DNA of 64,000 bases, from the NCBI GenBank assembly GCA_902363515.1, contig CABJAN010000001.1:186001-250000 (forward strand). Direction: 5' to 3'. This stretch comes from Bacillota bacterium (lineage in GTDB: Bacteria; Bacillota; Clostridia; Lachnospirales; Lachnospiraceae). A program made the position numbers and the translations under genes. The notes under the pieces are model-generated. The model was given only the letters and a program-made list of their open reading frames with translations, was not told where the DNA came from and made no database searches. Within the stretch, counting starts at the first letter, position 1. Every line of letters starts with the position of its first letter. Below are positions 1 through 8,679 of this stretch, one piece after another.

Positions 1-1753
1 TGTGAAGTTCTGCATTCTTCACACCCAGATTGGTTTTCACACGCTCAAAGGGGTTCGTGCCATCATAAACATATTTATCCCCGTAGAGAATATCATACTG
101 GAGACTTTCCAGGTCTACCTGATAGTTCTTAGTGTTTCTTCTTGCCTGATGAAAACGGAATACATTTCCCTCATGAATCCCTACCTGATCCATTACCTCT
201 GCTGCCATCTGATAAGCTGCCAGGTTTTTATCCTTTTTCTCCAGCCCCATATTATCCCAGATTACATATTCCGTCTGGAACAAATATTTATTCTCCACAT
301 CTGTTACGTTCAGCCCCATGGTAGGAAGATGGTCTCCGTACATAACCAGAACCACATCTTCATCCCATTTAGAAAGGGTATCTGTCAGTTCTTTTACAAA
401 CTGATCCATTTCGTATATCTGATTACAATAATATTCCCATTTATAGTTTTCCGCCTGGGAACTGCCTCCTGAAACCTTAATCTTTGGATTATCAATCATA
501 GGCTCTTCCGGATAATCTCCATGTCCCTGAACAGAAATGGTATAAATATAATCCGGATCATCGGTTTCCTCAAGCGCCTGCATAATATACTTGGTAAGAT
601 TTCTGTCCCGCATCCAGTCATTGGGATTGGTATCATCCTGCTCAGCCATATATTCCTCTGAAGTAAAGGTATCAAAGCCCAGGTTGGCAAATACATTTTT
701 TCTTCCATAGAAATTGGCTTCATTATTGTGAATGGCATGGGTGCGGTAGCCCAGGTCTTTTAATACATAAGCAGCGCTCTCGCAGGTAGTTTCTTTTAAA
801 ATTCCCTTATATGGATATTCTCCCGGTCCGAAATAGCGCATGCTCATACCAGTAATGGTCTCAAATTCTGTATTTGCAGTACCGGCTCCAACAGAAGGAA
901 CCTTAAAGTATCCGGAAGAATATTCTTCCATAAATTTCCGGAAAGTAGGAATGGGATCTTCTGAAACATCCAGAAACTCTACTAAAGTAGGATCAAAGAA
1001 GGATTCCAACTGTAAAAACAAAATGTTCGGACGTTTCTCTCCTGTTTCCGGAAGTGTCTCTGTACTTTTTTCGATTTCATCAATGGTTTTTTCATTATAT
1101 CCTCTTGGCATGCCGATTCCGGTATTAAACACTGTGGTTGCCAGGCAGTAAGGATATCCATAGTCTTCATAGGCAAAGGCAATATTTCCAAAGTAATTGG
1201 AAAGCACCCTTTTATCAAGAGCCAGCTTGGTAGTGCCGGCAAATGCCAGCACCCCTGCCAAAATCAGTGGAACATTCCACTTGTAGCTCATTTTCCCCTG
1301 ATACTTTGGCCCTTTTATAAAGAGCCAAATCAGCCCCAGAATCGCCAGAACGAATAAAATCACAACAACCACAAAAAAGAAGGGTGACAGATAACGGTCT
1401 GCAATCTCAAAGGCATCGGTAATCAGATGCAGGTCAGGTCCCGTAAAAGGCGTAACTCTGGTAGAAAGCAAAATTCCGTTAATAATTCCAAGTCCCATCC
1501 AGAAAATAAAGAGAATGGTTCTCCAGAATACTCTTCTTCTAAATAAGTAAACAATCAACGTTGTTGTAAAAATCAAAAATGCATTATACAAAAACACCAG
1601 AGGGCGTTCTGTCATAAAATCCATGGCACTAAAAAGAGAATGTCTGGATATGGCCTCAATGAAATAATATCCTACGCACACCGCCAGGAATTGAAGAGGC
1701 ACGGAAAACATGTTCAGATATTTCAGGCAGAATACCTTTCTAATTTCTTTCAT
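1..1753 (-). CDS. LtaS-like sulfatase-fold membrane protein (C-terminus beyond window)
   Basis: An uninterrupted reading frame runs leftward from an ATG at 1753, preceded by AGGAGA, to the window edge, so the C-terminal end is missing. The protein has about five hydrophobic segments in the first ~190 residues, then an extracellular alkaline-phosphatase-fold domain. Visible LtaS-family marks are the nucleophile region GTANTEFE with Thr292, the HNNEANFYGRKNVFANLGFD block and a YGDHLP motif. The family polymerises or transfers glycerol phosphate from phosphatidylglycerol on the outer membrane face, as in lipoteichoic acid synthesis; other members are phosphoethanolamine or phosphoglycerol transferases. 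It starts 21 bp after valS and is probably cotranscribed. The exact substrate is not known. Confidence 0.85.
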   Translation of the reverse strand, partial: MKEIRKVFCLKYLNMFSVPLQFLAVCVGYYFIEAISRHSLFSAMDFMTERPLVFLYNAFLIFTTTLIVYLFRRRVFWRTILFIFWMGLGIINGILLSTRVTPFTGPDLHLITDAFEIADRYLSPFFFVVVVILFVLAILGLIWLFIKGPKYQGKMSYKWNVPLILAGVLAFAGTTKLALDKRVLSNYFGNIAFAYEDYGYPYCLATTVFNTGIGMPRGYNEKTIDEIEKSTETLPETGEKRPNILFLQLESFFDPTLVEFLDVSEDPIPTFRKFMEEYSSGYFKVPSVGAGTANTEFETITGMSMRYFGPGEYPYKGILKETTCESAAYVLKDLGYRTHAIHNNEANFYGRKNVFANLGFDTFTSEEYMAEQDDTNPNDWMRDRNLTKYIMQALEETDDPDYIYTISVQGHGDYPEEPMIDNPKIKVSGGSSQAENYKWEYYCNQIYEMDQFVKELTDTLSKWDEDVVLVMYGDHLPTMGLNVTDVENKYLFQTEYVIWDNMGLEKKDKNLAAYQMAAEVMDQVGIHEGNVFRFHQARRNTKNYQVDLESLQYDILYGDKYVYDGTNPFERVKTNLGVKNAELH

Positions 1754-1774
1754 AAATGTTTATCTCCTAAGGGT

Positions 1775-4420
1775 TTACAGAAGCTGTGCCAGACGCTGTT
1801 TCACCTGTTCCATCATGTTGGTGTATTTCTCCAGTTTTTCTCTTTCCTCGGCAATTTTAGCCTCAGGCGCCTTGCTGATGAAACGTTCGTTGCTTAACAT
1901 ACCGTTTACGCGGGCCAGCTCTTTTGTGAGTTTCTCCTCTTCCTTTTTCAATCTCTCAATCTCTTTTTCAATATCAACCAGTTCTGCAAAAGGCATGTAG
2001 ATAACAGCCTTTCCGGTTACCGCTGATACAGCGTCCTCGTCAATCCCCTCTTTGTCCGCCTGTACCAGAACTTCACTGGCATATCCCAGTGAGGCAAAGA
2101 ATACTTTACCATTTTCAAATACATTTCTAACTGCCTCGTCTTCAGAAACTACAAATACCTTAGCTTTCTTGCTTGGAGGTACGTTCATTCCTGTGCGGAC
2201 ATTACGGATGCTTCTGACTGCTTCCTTAATGATTTCCACTGCTTCTTCGTCAGCCTTGAAATTCCACTCTGTCTTAAATTCCGGCCAGGAAGAAATCATA
2301 ATGGATTCTTCTTCCGGACACAGAGTACAGAAGATTTCTTCTGTAATAAATGGCATGTATGGATGAAGCATTTTCAGCGCATTTGCAAGAACGGTCTTCA
2401 AGGTCCAAAGTGCTGCTGCTTTTGTGGTATCCTCGTCATTGTAAAGTCTTGGTTTTACCATTTCAATATACCAGTCACAGAACTCTTCCCAGATGAAATC
2501 ATAAACCTTCTGAACTGCAATACCAAGCTCATATTTATCCAGGTTCTCTGTTACATCTTTTGCCAGAGTGTTTACCTTGGACAGAATCCACTTATCAGCG
2601 CTGGTAAGGGTTTCCAAATCAATCTCAGCCGGAACCTCTGCTTTTTCCAGGTTCATCATAATAAATCTGGAAGCATTCCATACCTTATTTGCAAAGTTTC
2701 TGCTGGCTTCCACACGTTCCATGTAGAAACGCATATCATTTCCGGGAGCATTTCCGGTCATCAGGGTAAGACGCAGAGCATCTGCTCCATACTGGTCAAT
2801 GATTTCCAGCGGGTCGATACCATTTCCAAGGGATTTACTCATTTTCCGTCCCTGGGAATCTCTCACCAGACCATGAATCAGTACGTGATGGAATGGTGTT
2901 TTTCCGGTCTGCTCCAGACCTGAGAATACCATACGGATAACCCAGAAGAAAATAATGTCATATCCGGTTACCAGAACGTCTGTCGGATAGAAATATTCCA
3001 TTTCTTCGGTTTTATCCGGCCATCCTAAGGTAGAGAACGGCCACAATGCGGAGGAGAACCAGGTGTCCAGGGTATCTTCATCCTGTGTCAGGTGAGTACA
3101 GCCACATTTTGGACATTTACCAGGCATTTCTCTTGCCACTACGGTTTCTCCGCACTCATCACAGTAATAAGCCGGAATTCTGTGTCCCCACCAAAGCTGA
3201 CGGGAAATACACCAGTCGCGGATATTTTCCAGCCAGTGCATGTAAATCTTATCAAAACGGTCCGGAACGAATTTCAGGTTTCCTTCCTGCAAGGTCTGAA
3301 TGGCAGCTTCTCCCATTTCCTTCATTCTTACAAACCACTGTGGTTTAATCATAGGCTCTACGGTTGTGCCGCAGCGGTCATGAGTTCCTACATTATGAGA
3401 ATGAGGAACCACTTTTACCAGAAGTCCCAGTTCTTTTAAATCTTCTACCATAGCTTTTCTGGCTTCATAGCGATCCATGCCCGTATACTTGCCACAGAGT
3501 TCATTCATGGTAGCATCATCATTCATAATATTGATTTCCGACAGGTTATGGCGTTTTCCTACTTCAAAGTCATTGGGGTCATGGGCAGGTGTAATCTTCA
3601 CGCAGCCTGTTCCAAATTCTTTATCTACATATTCATCTGCAACCACCGGAATTTCTCTGTCTGTAAGAGGCAGTTTTAGCATCTTTCCAATGAGATGTTT
3701 GTAACGCTCATCCTCTGGATTCACAGCCACAGCAGTATCTCCAAGAAGGGTTTCCGGACGTGTGGTAGCAATTTCTACAAACTGTCCTTCTTCTCCCACA
3801 ACCGGATAATTAATGTGCCAGAAAAATCCGTCCTGGTCCTCATGTTCTACTTCTGCATCAGAAATGGAAGTCTGGCAAACCGGACACCAGTTGATGATTC
3901 TGGAACCTTTGTAAATATAACCTTTTTCATATAATTTAATGAAAACTTCCTGTACTGCCTTGGAACAGCCTTCGTCCATTGTGAAACGTTCTCTGTCCCA
4001 GTCAGCGGATGCGCCCAGCTTTTTCAACTGATTGATGATTTTTCCGCCGTACTCTTCCTTCCATTCCCAGGCATGTTTCAGGAATTCTTCTCTTCCGATT
4101 TCGTTTTTATCAATGCCCTGTTCTTTCAGTTTCTCAATAACCTTAACCTCTGTGGCAATGGCTGCATGATCTGTTCCCGGCTGCCACAGGGCCTCATAAC
4201 CCTGCATTCTCTTAAAGCGGATAAGAATGTCCTGCATGGTCTCGTCCAGGGCATGTCCCATATGAAGCTGCCCGGTTACATTTGGCGGGGGCATTACAAT
4301 GGTAAATGGTTTCTTGTCTCTGTTTACTTCTGCATGGAAATATTTGTTATCCAGCCACTTCTGATAAATCCGATCCTCCAACCCTTTTGGATCGTAGGTT
4401 TTTGCAAGTTCTTTGCTCAT
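1775..4420 (-). CDS. valS: Valine--tRNA ligase
   Basis: Class I aminoacyl-tRNA synthetase that charges tRNA-Val in the cytoplasm, 881 residues, the usual bacterial length. Seen: HMGH signature at residues 53-56 ([16 protein letters not shown]), editing domain in the middle, KMSKS near residue 520, anticodon-binding domain and a C-terminal coiled coil rich in Glu and Lys that is typical of ValRS. Two adjacent ATG codons follow AGGAGG; the second (4420) gives MSKELAKT with a 5-nt spacing and is preferred over 4423 and over upstream in-frame codons, which lie inside the T-box terminator. A T-box leader upstream implies induction by uncharged tRNA-Val. The LtaS-like gene follows closely. Confidence 0.97.
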   Translation of the reverse strand: MSKELAKTYDPKGLEDRIYQKWLDNKYFHAEVNRDKKPFTIVMPPPNVTGQLHMGHALDETMQDILIRFKRMQGYEALWQPGTDHAAIATEVKVIEKLKEQGIDKNEIGREEFLKHAWEWKEEYGGKIINQLKKLGASADWDRERFTMDEGCSKAVQEVFIKLYEKGYIYKGSRIINWCPVCQTSISDAEVEHEDQDGFFWHINYPVVGEEGQFVEIATTRPETLLGDTAVAVNPEDERYKHLIGKMLKLPLTDREIPVVADEYVDKEFGTGCVKITPAHDPNDFEVGKRHNLSEINIMNDDATMNELCGKYTGMDRYEARKAMVEDLKELGLLVKVVPHSHNVGTHDRCGTTVEPMIKPQWFVRMKEMGEAAIQTLQEGNLKFVPDRFDKIYMHWLENIRDWCISRQLWWGHRIPAYYCDECGETVVAREMPGKCPKCGCTHLTQDEDTLDTWFSSALWPFSTLGWPDKTEEMEYFYPTDVLVTGYDIIFFWVIRMVFSGLEQTGKTPFHHVLIHGLVRDSQGRKMSKSLGNGIDPLEIIDQYGADALRLTLMTGNAPGNDMRFYMERVEASRNFANKVWNASRFIMMNLEKAEVPAEIDLETLTSADKWILSKVNTLAKDVTENLDKYELGIAVQKVYDFIWEEFCDWYIEMVKPRLYNDEDTTKAAALWTLKTVLANALKMLHPYMPFITEEIFCTLCPEEESIMISSWPEFKTEWNFKADEEAVEIIKEAVRSIRNVRTGMNVPPSKKAKVFVVSEDEAVRNVFENGKVFFASLGYASEVLVQADKEGIDEDAVSAVTGKAVIYMPFAELVDIEKEIERLKKEEEKLTKELARVNGMLSNERFISKAPEAKIAEEREKLEKYTNMMEQVKQRLAQLL

Positions 4421-4423
4421 CAT

Positions 4424-4717
4424 ATCCTCCTGTCTCTTCTGAGGGATAAAAAAATACCCCTCATAACCATTCCTATAGTTACAAAGGGCGACTGTTATCG
4501 CGGTACCACCTTTATTTATCACTCAAAAGTTCTGTAACGGGAACTCCCGGGAAAACCTACCCAGCCAGAATCATGGCTTCTGCCACACTCTCCTTCAGTT
4601 CTCCGGTTCAAAAGCTACCTTCCATCCTTTTCCCTTAAACAACCTTCCAGCCAGTGAATTGTTCTCTCTGCAAGTTTCCGGGATGTACTCCTCTTTCTCA
4701 TCACCATTTTTTCTATG
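4424..4717 (-). promoter_or_regulatory. T-box riboswitch leader of valS
   Basis: On the minus strand the conserved T-box sequence GGTGGTACCGCG sits at 4499-4510, just ahead of an intrinsic terminator and valS. A stem I region with AGTA (S-turn side), an AGAGAG stretch and a GTAGC-TTTTGAACC stretch lies further upstream. The GTA at 4616-4618 is the likely valine specifier codon, an inference from its place before TTTTGAACC. Uncharged tRNA-Val would stabilise the antiterminator and allow valS transcription. Confidence 0.92.
4448..4488 (-). terminator. Conditional terminator of the valS T-box
   Basis: On the minus strand CCCTTTGTAAC pairs with GTTATGAGGGG (11 pairs counting G-U wobbles) around a 10-nt loop, followed by TATTTTTTT. 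The T-box motif lies just upstream, so this is the switchable terminator of the leader. Confidence 0.88.
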
Positions 4718-4723
4718 TCCCTT

Positions 4724-4752
4724 ATCATAAGCACAATCACCTGCTTTGTCAA
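4724..4752 (-). promoter_or_regulatory. Sigma-A type promoter of valS leader
   Basis: TTGACA (4747-4752) and TATGAT (4724-4729) on the minus strand are separated by exactly 17 nt and sit just upstream of stem I of the T-box. Confidence 0.88.
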
Positions 4753-4859
4753 GTCTGCAAATTCTAAATTCTTTCTAAATCTCCTGGATTTCTCCTTGTT
4801 CCCTGGGATTTTCTCATGTTAAAATAAAGTTAAATTTCATGAAAAAGTGAGGTAACCAT

Positions 4860-5782
4860 ATGGCAAAAACAAAGAAATATTTAAAAGGTATGGGGATGTT
4901 TCTGCTGGTTCTCATGGGTCTGATTCTTGGCGTACTTCTGTTCTTTACCCTGCGGGAATATCGCCCAAAACCAATAGAAACCACAGACACCCCATCCGGA
5001 GAAAAAACGCTTTCTGTGGAAGATTCTCTTAGAATTCTTACCTGCAACACCGGTTACGGAAGCCTGGATGCTTCGGAGGATTTCTTCATGGACGGAGGAA
5101 GCCGGGTACAGCCGAATAAACCAGAAGCAGGTAGAGAAAAATCTGCATGGTATTGGAAAGTTTCTCTCTGCTTCTGATGCTGATGTTTATTTTCTTCAGG
5201 AAGTGGATCTGGATTCCAAACGTTCCTTTCACATCAATCAACAGGATTTCTACGCCTTTGGCAGAAATTTTCTCTGTGATTTTGTGCCTTATCCACTGCC
5301 TCCCATTGGAAAAGTGGACAGCGGGATTCTCACGCTTACTGGCTTGCAGACCAGCAGTTCTTCCAGAATTTCCCTGCCGGAATCCTTCTCCTGGCCGGTG
5401 AAAACCTGCAATCTCAAGCGGTGTATGCTGGAAACCAGAGTTCCTCTTGAGGGAACGGATGCGGAACTGGTACTATTGAATTTTCATCTGGAAGCCTATG
5501 ACAGCGGAGAGGGCAAGATTGCCCAGAGTAAAATGCTGGCAGAAAAGCTGGAAGAAGAATACGCTGCCAGAACATTTTTCCTTTGCAGTGGATGATTCCT
5601 ATCCCACCTGCCGGCTGCTGAACCAGCCTTATACAGGCTCCTATGACACCTCTCAGGTGTACGTGATTGACGGTTTTATTGTGTCGGATAATCTGGAAGT
5701 AACTGAAATAAAGGTCTTAAATGAGGACTTCCAGTATACAGACCATCAGCCGGTACAACTGGAAGTTTCCTTTTTACCTTAG
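4860..5782 (+). pseudogene. Decayed endonuclease/exonuclease/phosphatase family gene
   Basis: Three consecutive frames carry pieces of one protein. The first piece (4860 to about 5110) has a membrane anchor and LRILTCNTGYG; the second (about 5105-5590) has the catalytic Glu block YFLQEVDLDSKRS and the LNFHLEAYD block; the third (about 5590-5782) has DDSYPTCR, YVIDGFIVSDN and the catalytic His block YTDHQPVQL. The reading frame shifts near 5105-5115 and again near 5575-5595. At the second junction the expected GGDFNQ-type Asp/Asn motif is missing, which implies an internal deletion of several dozen codons as well. A normal product would be a membrane-anchored metal-dependent phosphodiesterase. 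It overlaps the 3' end of the convergent spore protein gene by 4 nt. Confidence 0.82.
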
Positions 5783-5973
5783 TTCTTTTTTTCTTCCCGT
5801 CTGCGCTTTGTCATAAGTCCGCCAATGCGACCTGTTTCCTTGGCGGACAGACTTTTCCAGCCGGTTTCCAGGACTTTATCCAAAAGCCCCAGTTCTTCTG
5901 CGATTTCATATTTTAGTTTTTCTTCTTCCGGCACTTTCTGAAGATCAATTGGCTGCTCTTTCTTTTTTGACAT
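5779..5973 (-). CDS. Alpha/beta-type small acid-soluble spore protein
   Basis: 64 residues, a usual size. The block KYEIAEELGLLDKV contains the spore protease (GPR) cleavage region, and GWKSLSAKETGRIGG is the DNA-binding signature of alpha/beta-type SASPs, which coat spore DNA in an A-like form and protect it from UV. The C-terminus is basic (TKRRREEKK). It probably has its own sporulation-specific (sigma-G) control, but I could not assign a promoter with confidence. The AGGAG that could serve as ribosome binding site lies inside a long hairpin (5976-6013). Its presence marks the organism as a spore former. Confidence 0.88.
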   Translation of the reverse strand: MSKKKEQPIDLQKVPEEEKLKYEIAEELGLLDKVLETGWKSLSAKETGRIGGLMTKRRREEKKN

Positions 5974-5975
5974 TT

Positions 5976-6013
5976 AAAAGCCACACTCCTTTCCTATTGG
6001 GAGTATGGCCTTT
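5976..6013. terminator. Bidirectional hairpin between spore protein gene and pspC-like gene
   Basis: AAAAGCCACACTCC (5976-5989) pairs with GGAGTATGGCCTTT (6000-6013) over 14 positions with two G-U pairs. On the plus strand it is followed by TTTTTCTT, a good terminator. On the minus strand it is followed by TTTTAA directly before the spore protein start, so it could end the padR-pspC operon while also burying the spore gene's AGGAG. Confidence 0.65.
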
Positions 6014-6042
6014 TTCTTATACTTTATACAATTTTGGAAAAA

Positions 6043-6240
6043 CTACTTTGGAATCACAATGGATGCTACAATATAAGCTACCACGCCTGCCCCGAAGCCT
6101 GCCCCGAAGCTTGCGCAGGTGAAAATCACCCATGCCAGTCTCACCAAAGTAGGATCAATGTTAAAATATTCTGCAATTCCCCCACATACTCCTGTGAGCA
6201 TATAATTTACAGAGGAACGGTATAAACGTTTATCAGACAT
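6043..6240 (-). CDS. PspC domain small membrane protein
   Basis: 65 residues matching a stand-alone PspC domain: the N-terminal block KRLYRSSVNYMLTGVCGGIAEYFNIDPTLVRLAW is the family signature and is followed by a single glycine-rich membrane segment. The family is tied to envelope stress responses in Gram-positive bacteria. It is the last gene of the padR-DUF1700-DUF4097-pspC operon, 31 bp after the DUF4097 gene. Confidence 0.9.
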   Translation of the reverse strand: MSDKRLYRSSVNYMLTGVCGGIAEYFNIDPTLVRLAWVIFTCASFGAGFGAGVVAYIVASIVIPK

Positions 6241-6271
6241 ATCTAAGTCTCCCTTCTATCTTTTTCTTCTA

Positions 6272-7108
6272 TTATTCGAAGGAAATAACAATACTTCCGG
6301 CATTTCCTTCTATATCAATATGTTTGTCAGCATTTTTAGCGCCAAAGCTGCCTTCCTGCCATCCGCTGTAGGTTTCCCGATCCAGGTTTACCTTGCAGGC
6401 GTCTGTTTCCATGTCCACAGTATAGTCTGCCAGTTTCTGCGTATGCTTCACAATTAGCTTTCCGGCATCACATTCCATATCTGTTTCCCTGCTGTCTAAA
6501 AGCTCCACTTTCAGCTTTCCCGCTTCTGCACACAAAGTAGTTTCTTTTGCCTGGATTTTTCCACGCACAACCACATTGGAAGCACTGGAGGTCAAATACA
6601 GCTCCTGAAAGACTTTTTCCTCAGGTATTTCAATGACTAAAGCCTCCTGGTTATCTTCTTCATTTTCCCTGGAAACATACAATTCCCTGTCATCTTCTTC
6701 AAATTCTACAGTGTCCATATCCGTAAGGTTGGAAATTTTGATTTCGTCTCCTGCTCCTGGTTTGATTTCTATGCTTCCCGCGTATGCCTCTACAATAAGG
6801 CACTTCACCCTGGAGGCTTCACAAGACTTTGTTTCCGTATATGCATCTTCATTCTCCCAGTGATCATCATCCCATTTTTCTTCCCATTTCTCTGAGTAGT
6901 GTTCCACACGGTCTTCAAAGTGTTCCATACGCTCATCAATACGGTCCAGCCAGTAGATTTTATTTGTGTAACCAACTCCGCTTTTCTCCATATTTTCAGC
7001 AAATTTCTGAAAAGAGGCACCAGACACCATGCCTGCGCCGGTCAAAACCGCCCCTGCAACAGCCAGCACCAGGGCTGTAATCAAACAAATCTTTGTAAAT
7101 TTCTTCAT
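6272..7108 (-). CDS. DUF4097 family beta-strand repeat protein, membrane anchored
   Basis: 278 residues: an N-terminal membrane segment (about residues 7-30), an acidic linker rich in Glu, Asp and Trp, then an adhesin-like repeat region where short strands repeat (VEAYAGSIEIKPG, ASNVVVRGKIQAKETTLCAEAGKLKVELL, ECDAGKLIVKH, NAGSIVISFE). This is the DUF4097/DUF4098 right-handed beta-helix-like fold, typically outside the cell. The start overlaps the stop of the DUF1700 gene by 4 nt, so translation is coupled. Molecular function is not established; the operon type suggests envelope homeostasis. Confidence 0.85.
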   Translation of the reverse strand: MKKFTKICLITALVLAVAGAVLTGAGMVSGASFQKFAENMEKSGVGYTNKIYWLDRIDERMEHFEDRVEHYSEKWEEKWDDDHWENEDAYTETKSCEASRVKCLIVEAYAGSIEIKPGAGDEIKISNLTDMDTVEFEEDDRELYVSRENEEDNQEALVIEIPEEKVFQELYLTSSASNVVVRGKIQAKETTLCAEAGKLKVELLDSRETDMECDAGKLIVKHTQKLADYTVDMETDACKVNLDRETYSGWQEGSFGAKNADKHIDIEGNAGSIVISFE

Positions 7109-7887
7109 ATACGGTCACCTCCTTCATTTCCTCTGTGAAAAATCCTTTGAATTGTATCAACACACCAGCGGAATACTACAGGAAATGCCTTAAATACCAG
7201 CCAGATAAAACCCAGAATACATACAATTCCAATAGCCAGCGCAATCAGGCTGATACCTGCCGCTGCCATAGCTGTTGCAGGTTGGGAAAGCTGATACAGC
7301 AGCGTATGAACAATTCCTGCAACGCCTCCTACAAGACAACCAATGCCTCCGAAAAACAAGCCCAGGACAATTCCTATAATTCCCAAAAACAGGCCTGCTA
7401 ACAGACCGAAGGCTCCGCCTCCAATTCCCAGGAAGACCGGCAGCGCTACAATTCCTATCAGACCAATTACAATGATAAGCGGCCAGGATATTCCGCTTTT
7501 CTGGTGTCTGTGTTCCTTTCCTGTATAGCGGTAATTGGTATAGGAACCCTGCTGGCTTCTTCTGGAATCCTCTGTATTTTCTGAATTTCCTGTTCTCTCC
7601 TGTGCTTTTTCCGGCACATGATCTTCCCGGAAACGTTCATCCTGATAGCCGGATTCTGTGTACTCCCCATGTTCTTCCCCGGTTCCTTCCCTGCCATCTT
7701 CCAGGTCTGCCTTAATAATCGCTGCAACCTTTCCCGGACTTCCAAGTTCCTGAATTACCTGGGCTTCGTTTTCTTCCCCTGCATCTTCAAAATAACTTCT
7801 ATAGAAATCCAGAGCTTCTTCCCGCTCCTGGCAGGAAATATCCCACAGCAGCCGCTCCAGTTGCTCTAAAAACTCTGTTTTGTTCAT
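7105..7887 (-). CDS. DUF1700 (HAAS domain) membrane protein
   Basis: 260 residues. The first ~60 residues (MNKTEFLEQLERLL...YRSYFEDAGEENEAQVIQELGSP) are the HAAS/DUF1700 cytosolic domain. A charged, Arg/Glu-rich and probably disordered linker follows, then four hydrophobic segments with many glycines. HAAS proteins are almost always paired with PadR regulators and are thought to act with them in membrane signalling. It overlaps both neighbours by 4 nt (ATGA junctions), so padR, this gene and the DUF4097 gene form one translationally coupled unit. Confidence 0.88.
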   Translation of the reverse strand: MNKTEFLEQLERLLWDISCQEREEALDFYRSYFEDAGEENEAQVIQELGSPGKVAAIIKADLEDGREGTGEEHGEYTESGYQDERFREDHVPEKAQERTGNSENTEDSRRSQQGSYTNYRYTGKEHRHQKSGISWPLIIVIGLIGIVALPVFLGIGGGAFGLLAGLFLGIIGIVLGLFFGGIGCLVGGVAGIVHTLLYQLSQPATAMAAAGISLIALAIGIVCILGFIWLVFKAFPVVFRWCVDTIQRIFHRGNEGGDRI

Positions 7888-8207
7888 TCCATTCTACCTC
7901 CCTCGAACAATTTACTGATTTTTGTTGAATAGTTTCGCCATTCATCCCTGTACAAATTTAGCTGCACCATACCCTTTTCTGTTACTTTATAATATCTGCG
8001 GTTCCGTCCGCCATATTCCTTGTCATACGTTTCCAGACATTCATCTTTTTGAAGCCTGCGCAGTACGGGATATAAGGTGGACTCAGAAACCTCTAAAGCC
8101 TGCCGGACATCCTGGGTAATTTTGTACCCATAGGTTCCTTCACTTTCTTTGGACACAACTGCCAGAACAATGGCATCCAGTAACGCTGCTCCTGTATTAA
8201 AAACCAT
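7884..8207 (-). CDS. PadR family transcriptional regulator
   Basis: 107 residues with the PadR winged helix: LDAIVLAVVSKESEGTYGYKITQDVRQALEVSESTLYPVLRRLQKDECLETYDKEYGGRNRRYYKVTEKG. The short C-terminal helix is the dimerisation part. Such proteins usually repress their own operon. First gene of the padR-DUF1700-DUF4097-pspC set; its promoter contains repeated CAATACTAT sequences that are candidate binding sites. Confidence 0.92.
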   Translation of the reverse strand: MVFNTGAALLDAIVLAVVSKESEGTYGYKITQDVRQALEVSESTLYPVLRRLQKDECLETYDKEYGGRNRRYYKVTEKGMVQLNLYRDEWRNYSTKISKLFEGGRME

Positions 8208-8249
8208 GCTGTCACCTCATTTCTTATTCATGCAATATTGTTTTCTACG

Positions 8250-8300
8250 CAATACTATTTTATATTCAATACTATATAGCATATAATATCATATTGTCAA
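8250..8300 (-). promoter_or_regulatory. padR operon promoter with repeated CAATACTAT elements
   Basis: Minus-strand TTGACA (8295-8300) and TATAGT (8271-8276) are 18 nt apart. The plus-strand sequence CAATACTAT occurs at 8250-8258 and again at 8267-8275, the second copy overlapping the -10 box; ACTATATAG around it is nearly palindromic. The placement suits autorepression by PadR, which is an inference. Confidence 0.6.
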
Positions 8301-8425
8301 CGATATTATACGAAAGAAATTCTAAAGATTTTTGAAAGAAAAATTTCTCGAAAGTCACTTGAATACCTCTTTTCTTCCCTTTTCATTTCATTTTCCATAG
8401 AAATGGGCAAGACTGAGGAAATTTA

Positions 8426-8562
8426 CAAGTTTTTGCCCCACACTGTGGGCAAAAAATCATTCATTGATACTTGGATTGCCCAAAAAAGTCTCAAATTTGC
8501 CAAAATGGCGGGCATTATGAAAGAAATACTCAAGTTTTTACTACACACTGTGGGCAAAAAAG
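8426..8562. repeat. Pair of 31-bp intergenic repeats with hairpin
   Basis: The sequence beginning CAAGTTTTT and ending ACACTGTGGGCAAAAAA occurs at 8426-8456 and 8532-8562, a 106-bp period, with a few differences (TGCCCC against TACTAC). The first copy folds: TTTTTGCCCCACA pairs with TGTGGGCAAAAA. The region between and after them is related (AAATTTGCCAAAATGGC, TTTTGCCCAATCCC). A 66-codon frame covers it, but its peptide repeats only because the DNA does. The rest of the 8301-8624 interval holds no gene that I can support. Confidence 0.6.
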
Positions 8563-8624
8563 GAACAAATTACAGCCTTTTGCCCAATCCCTTCACAGGA
8601 TAATATCTGTCCAGCACCATTAAG

Positions 8625-8670
8625 CAAAAAAAGAGGACTATCCACACCCAAACGTGTAACAGTCCTCTTT
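8625..8670 (-). terminator. Terminator of the fatty acid operon
   Basis: AAAGAGGACT (8630-8639) pairs perfectly with AGTCCTCTTT (8661-8670). On the minus strand the hairpin is followed by a run of T (8625-8632 read in reverse). It lies 10 bp beyond the last gene. Confidence 0.9.
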
Positions 8671-8679
8671 CTCTATCTT

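Noticed and set aside
2..472. 156-codon plus-strand frame at the left edge
   Set aside because: It lies opposite the LtaS-like gene, whose motifs are clear; it has no domain of its own.
4421..4522. Longer valS start within the same frame
   Set aside because: It would lie over the T-box terminator and antiterminator; AGGAGG supports the start at 4420.
8403..8603. 66-codon plus-strand frame with repeated KFL-HTVGKK peptides
   Set aside because: The repetition follows from the DNA repeat, there is no ribosome binding site, and the hairpin is a better explanation.
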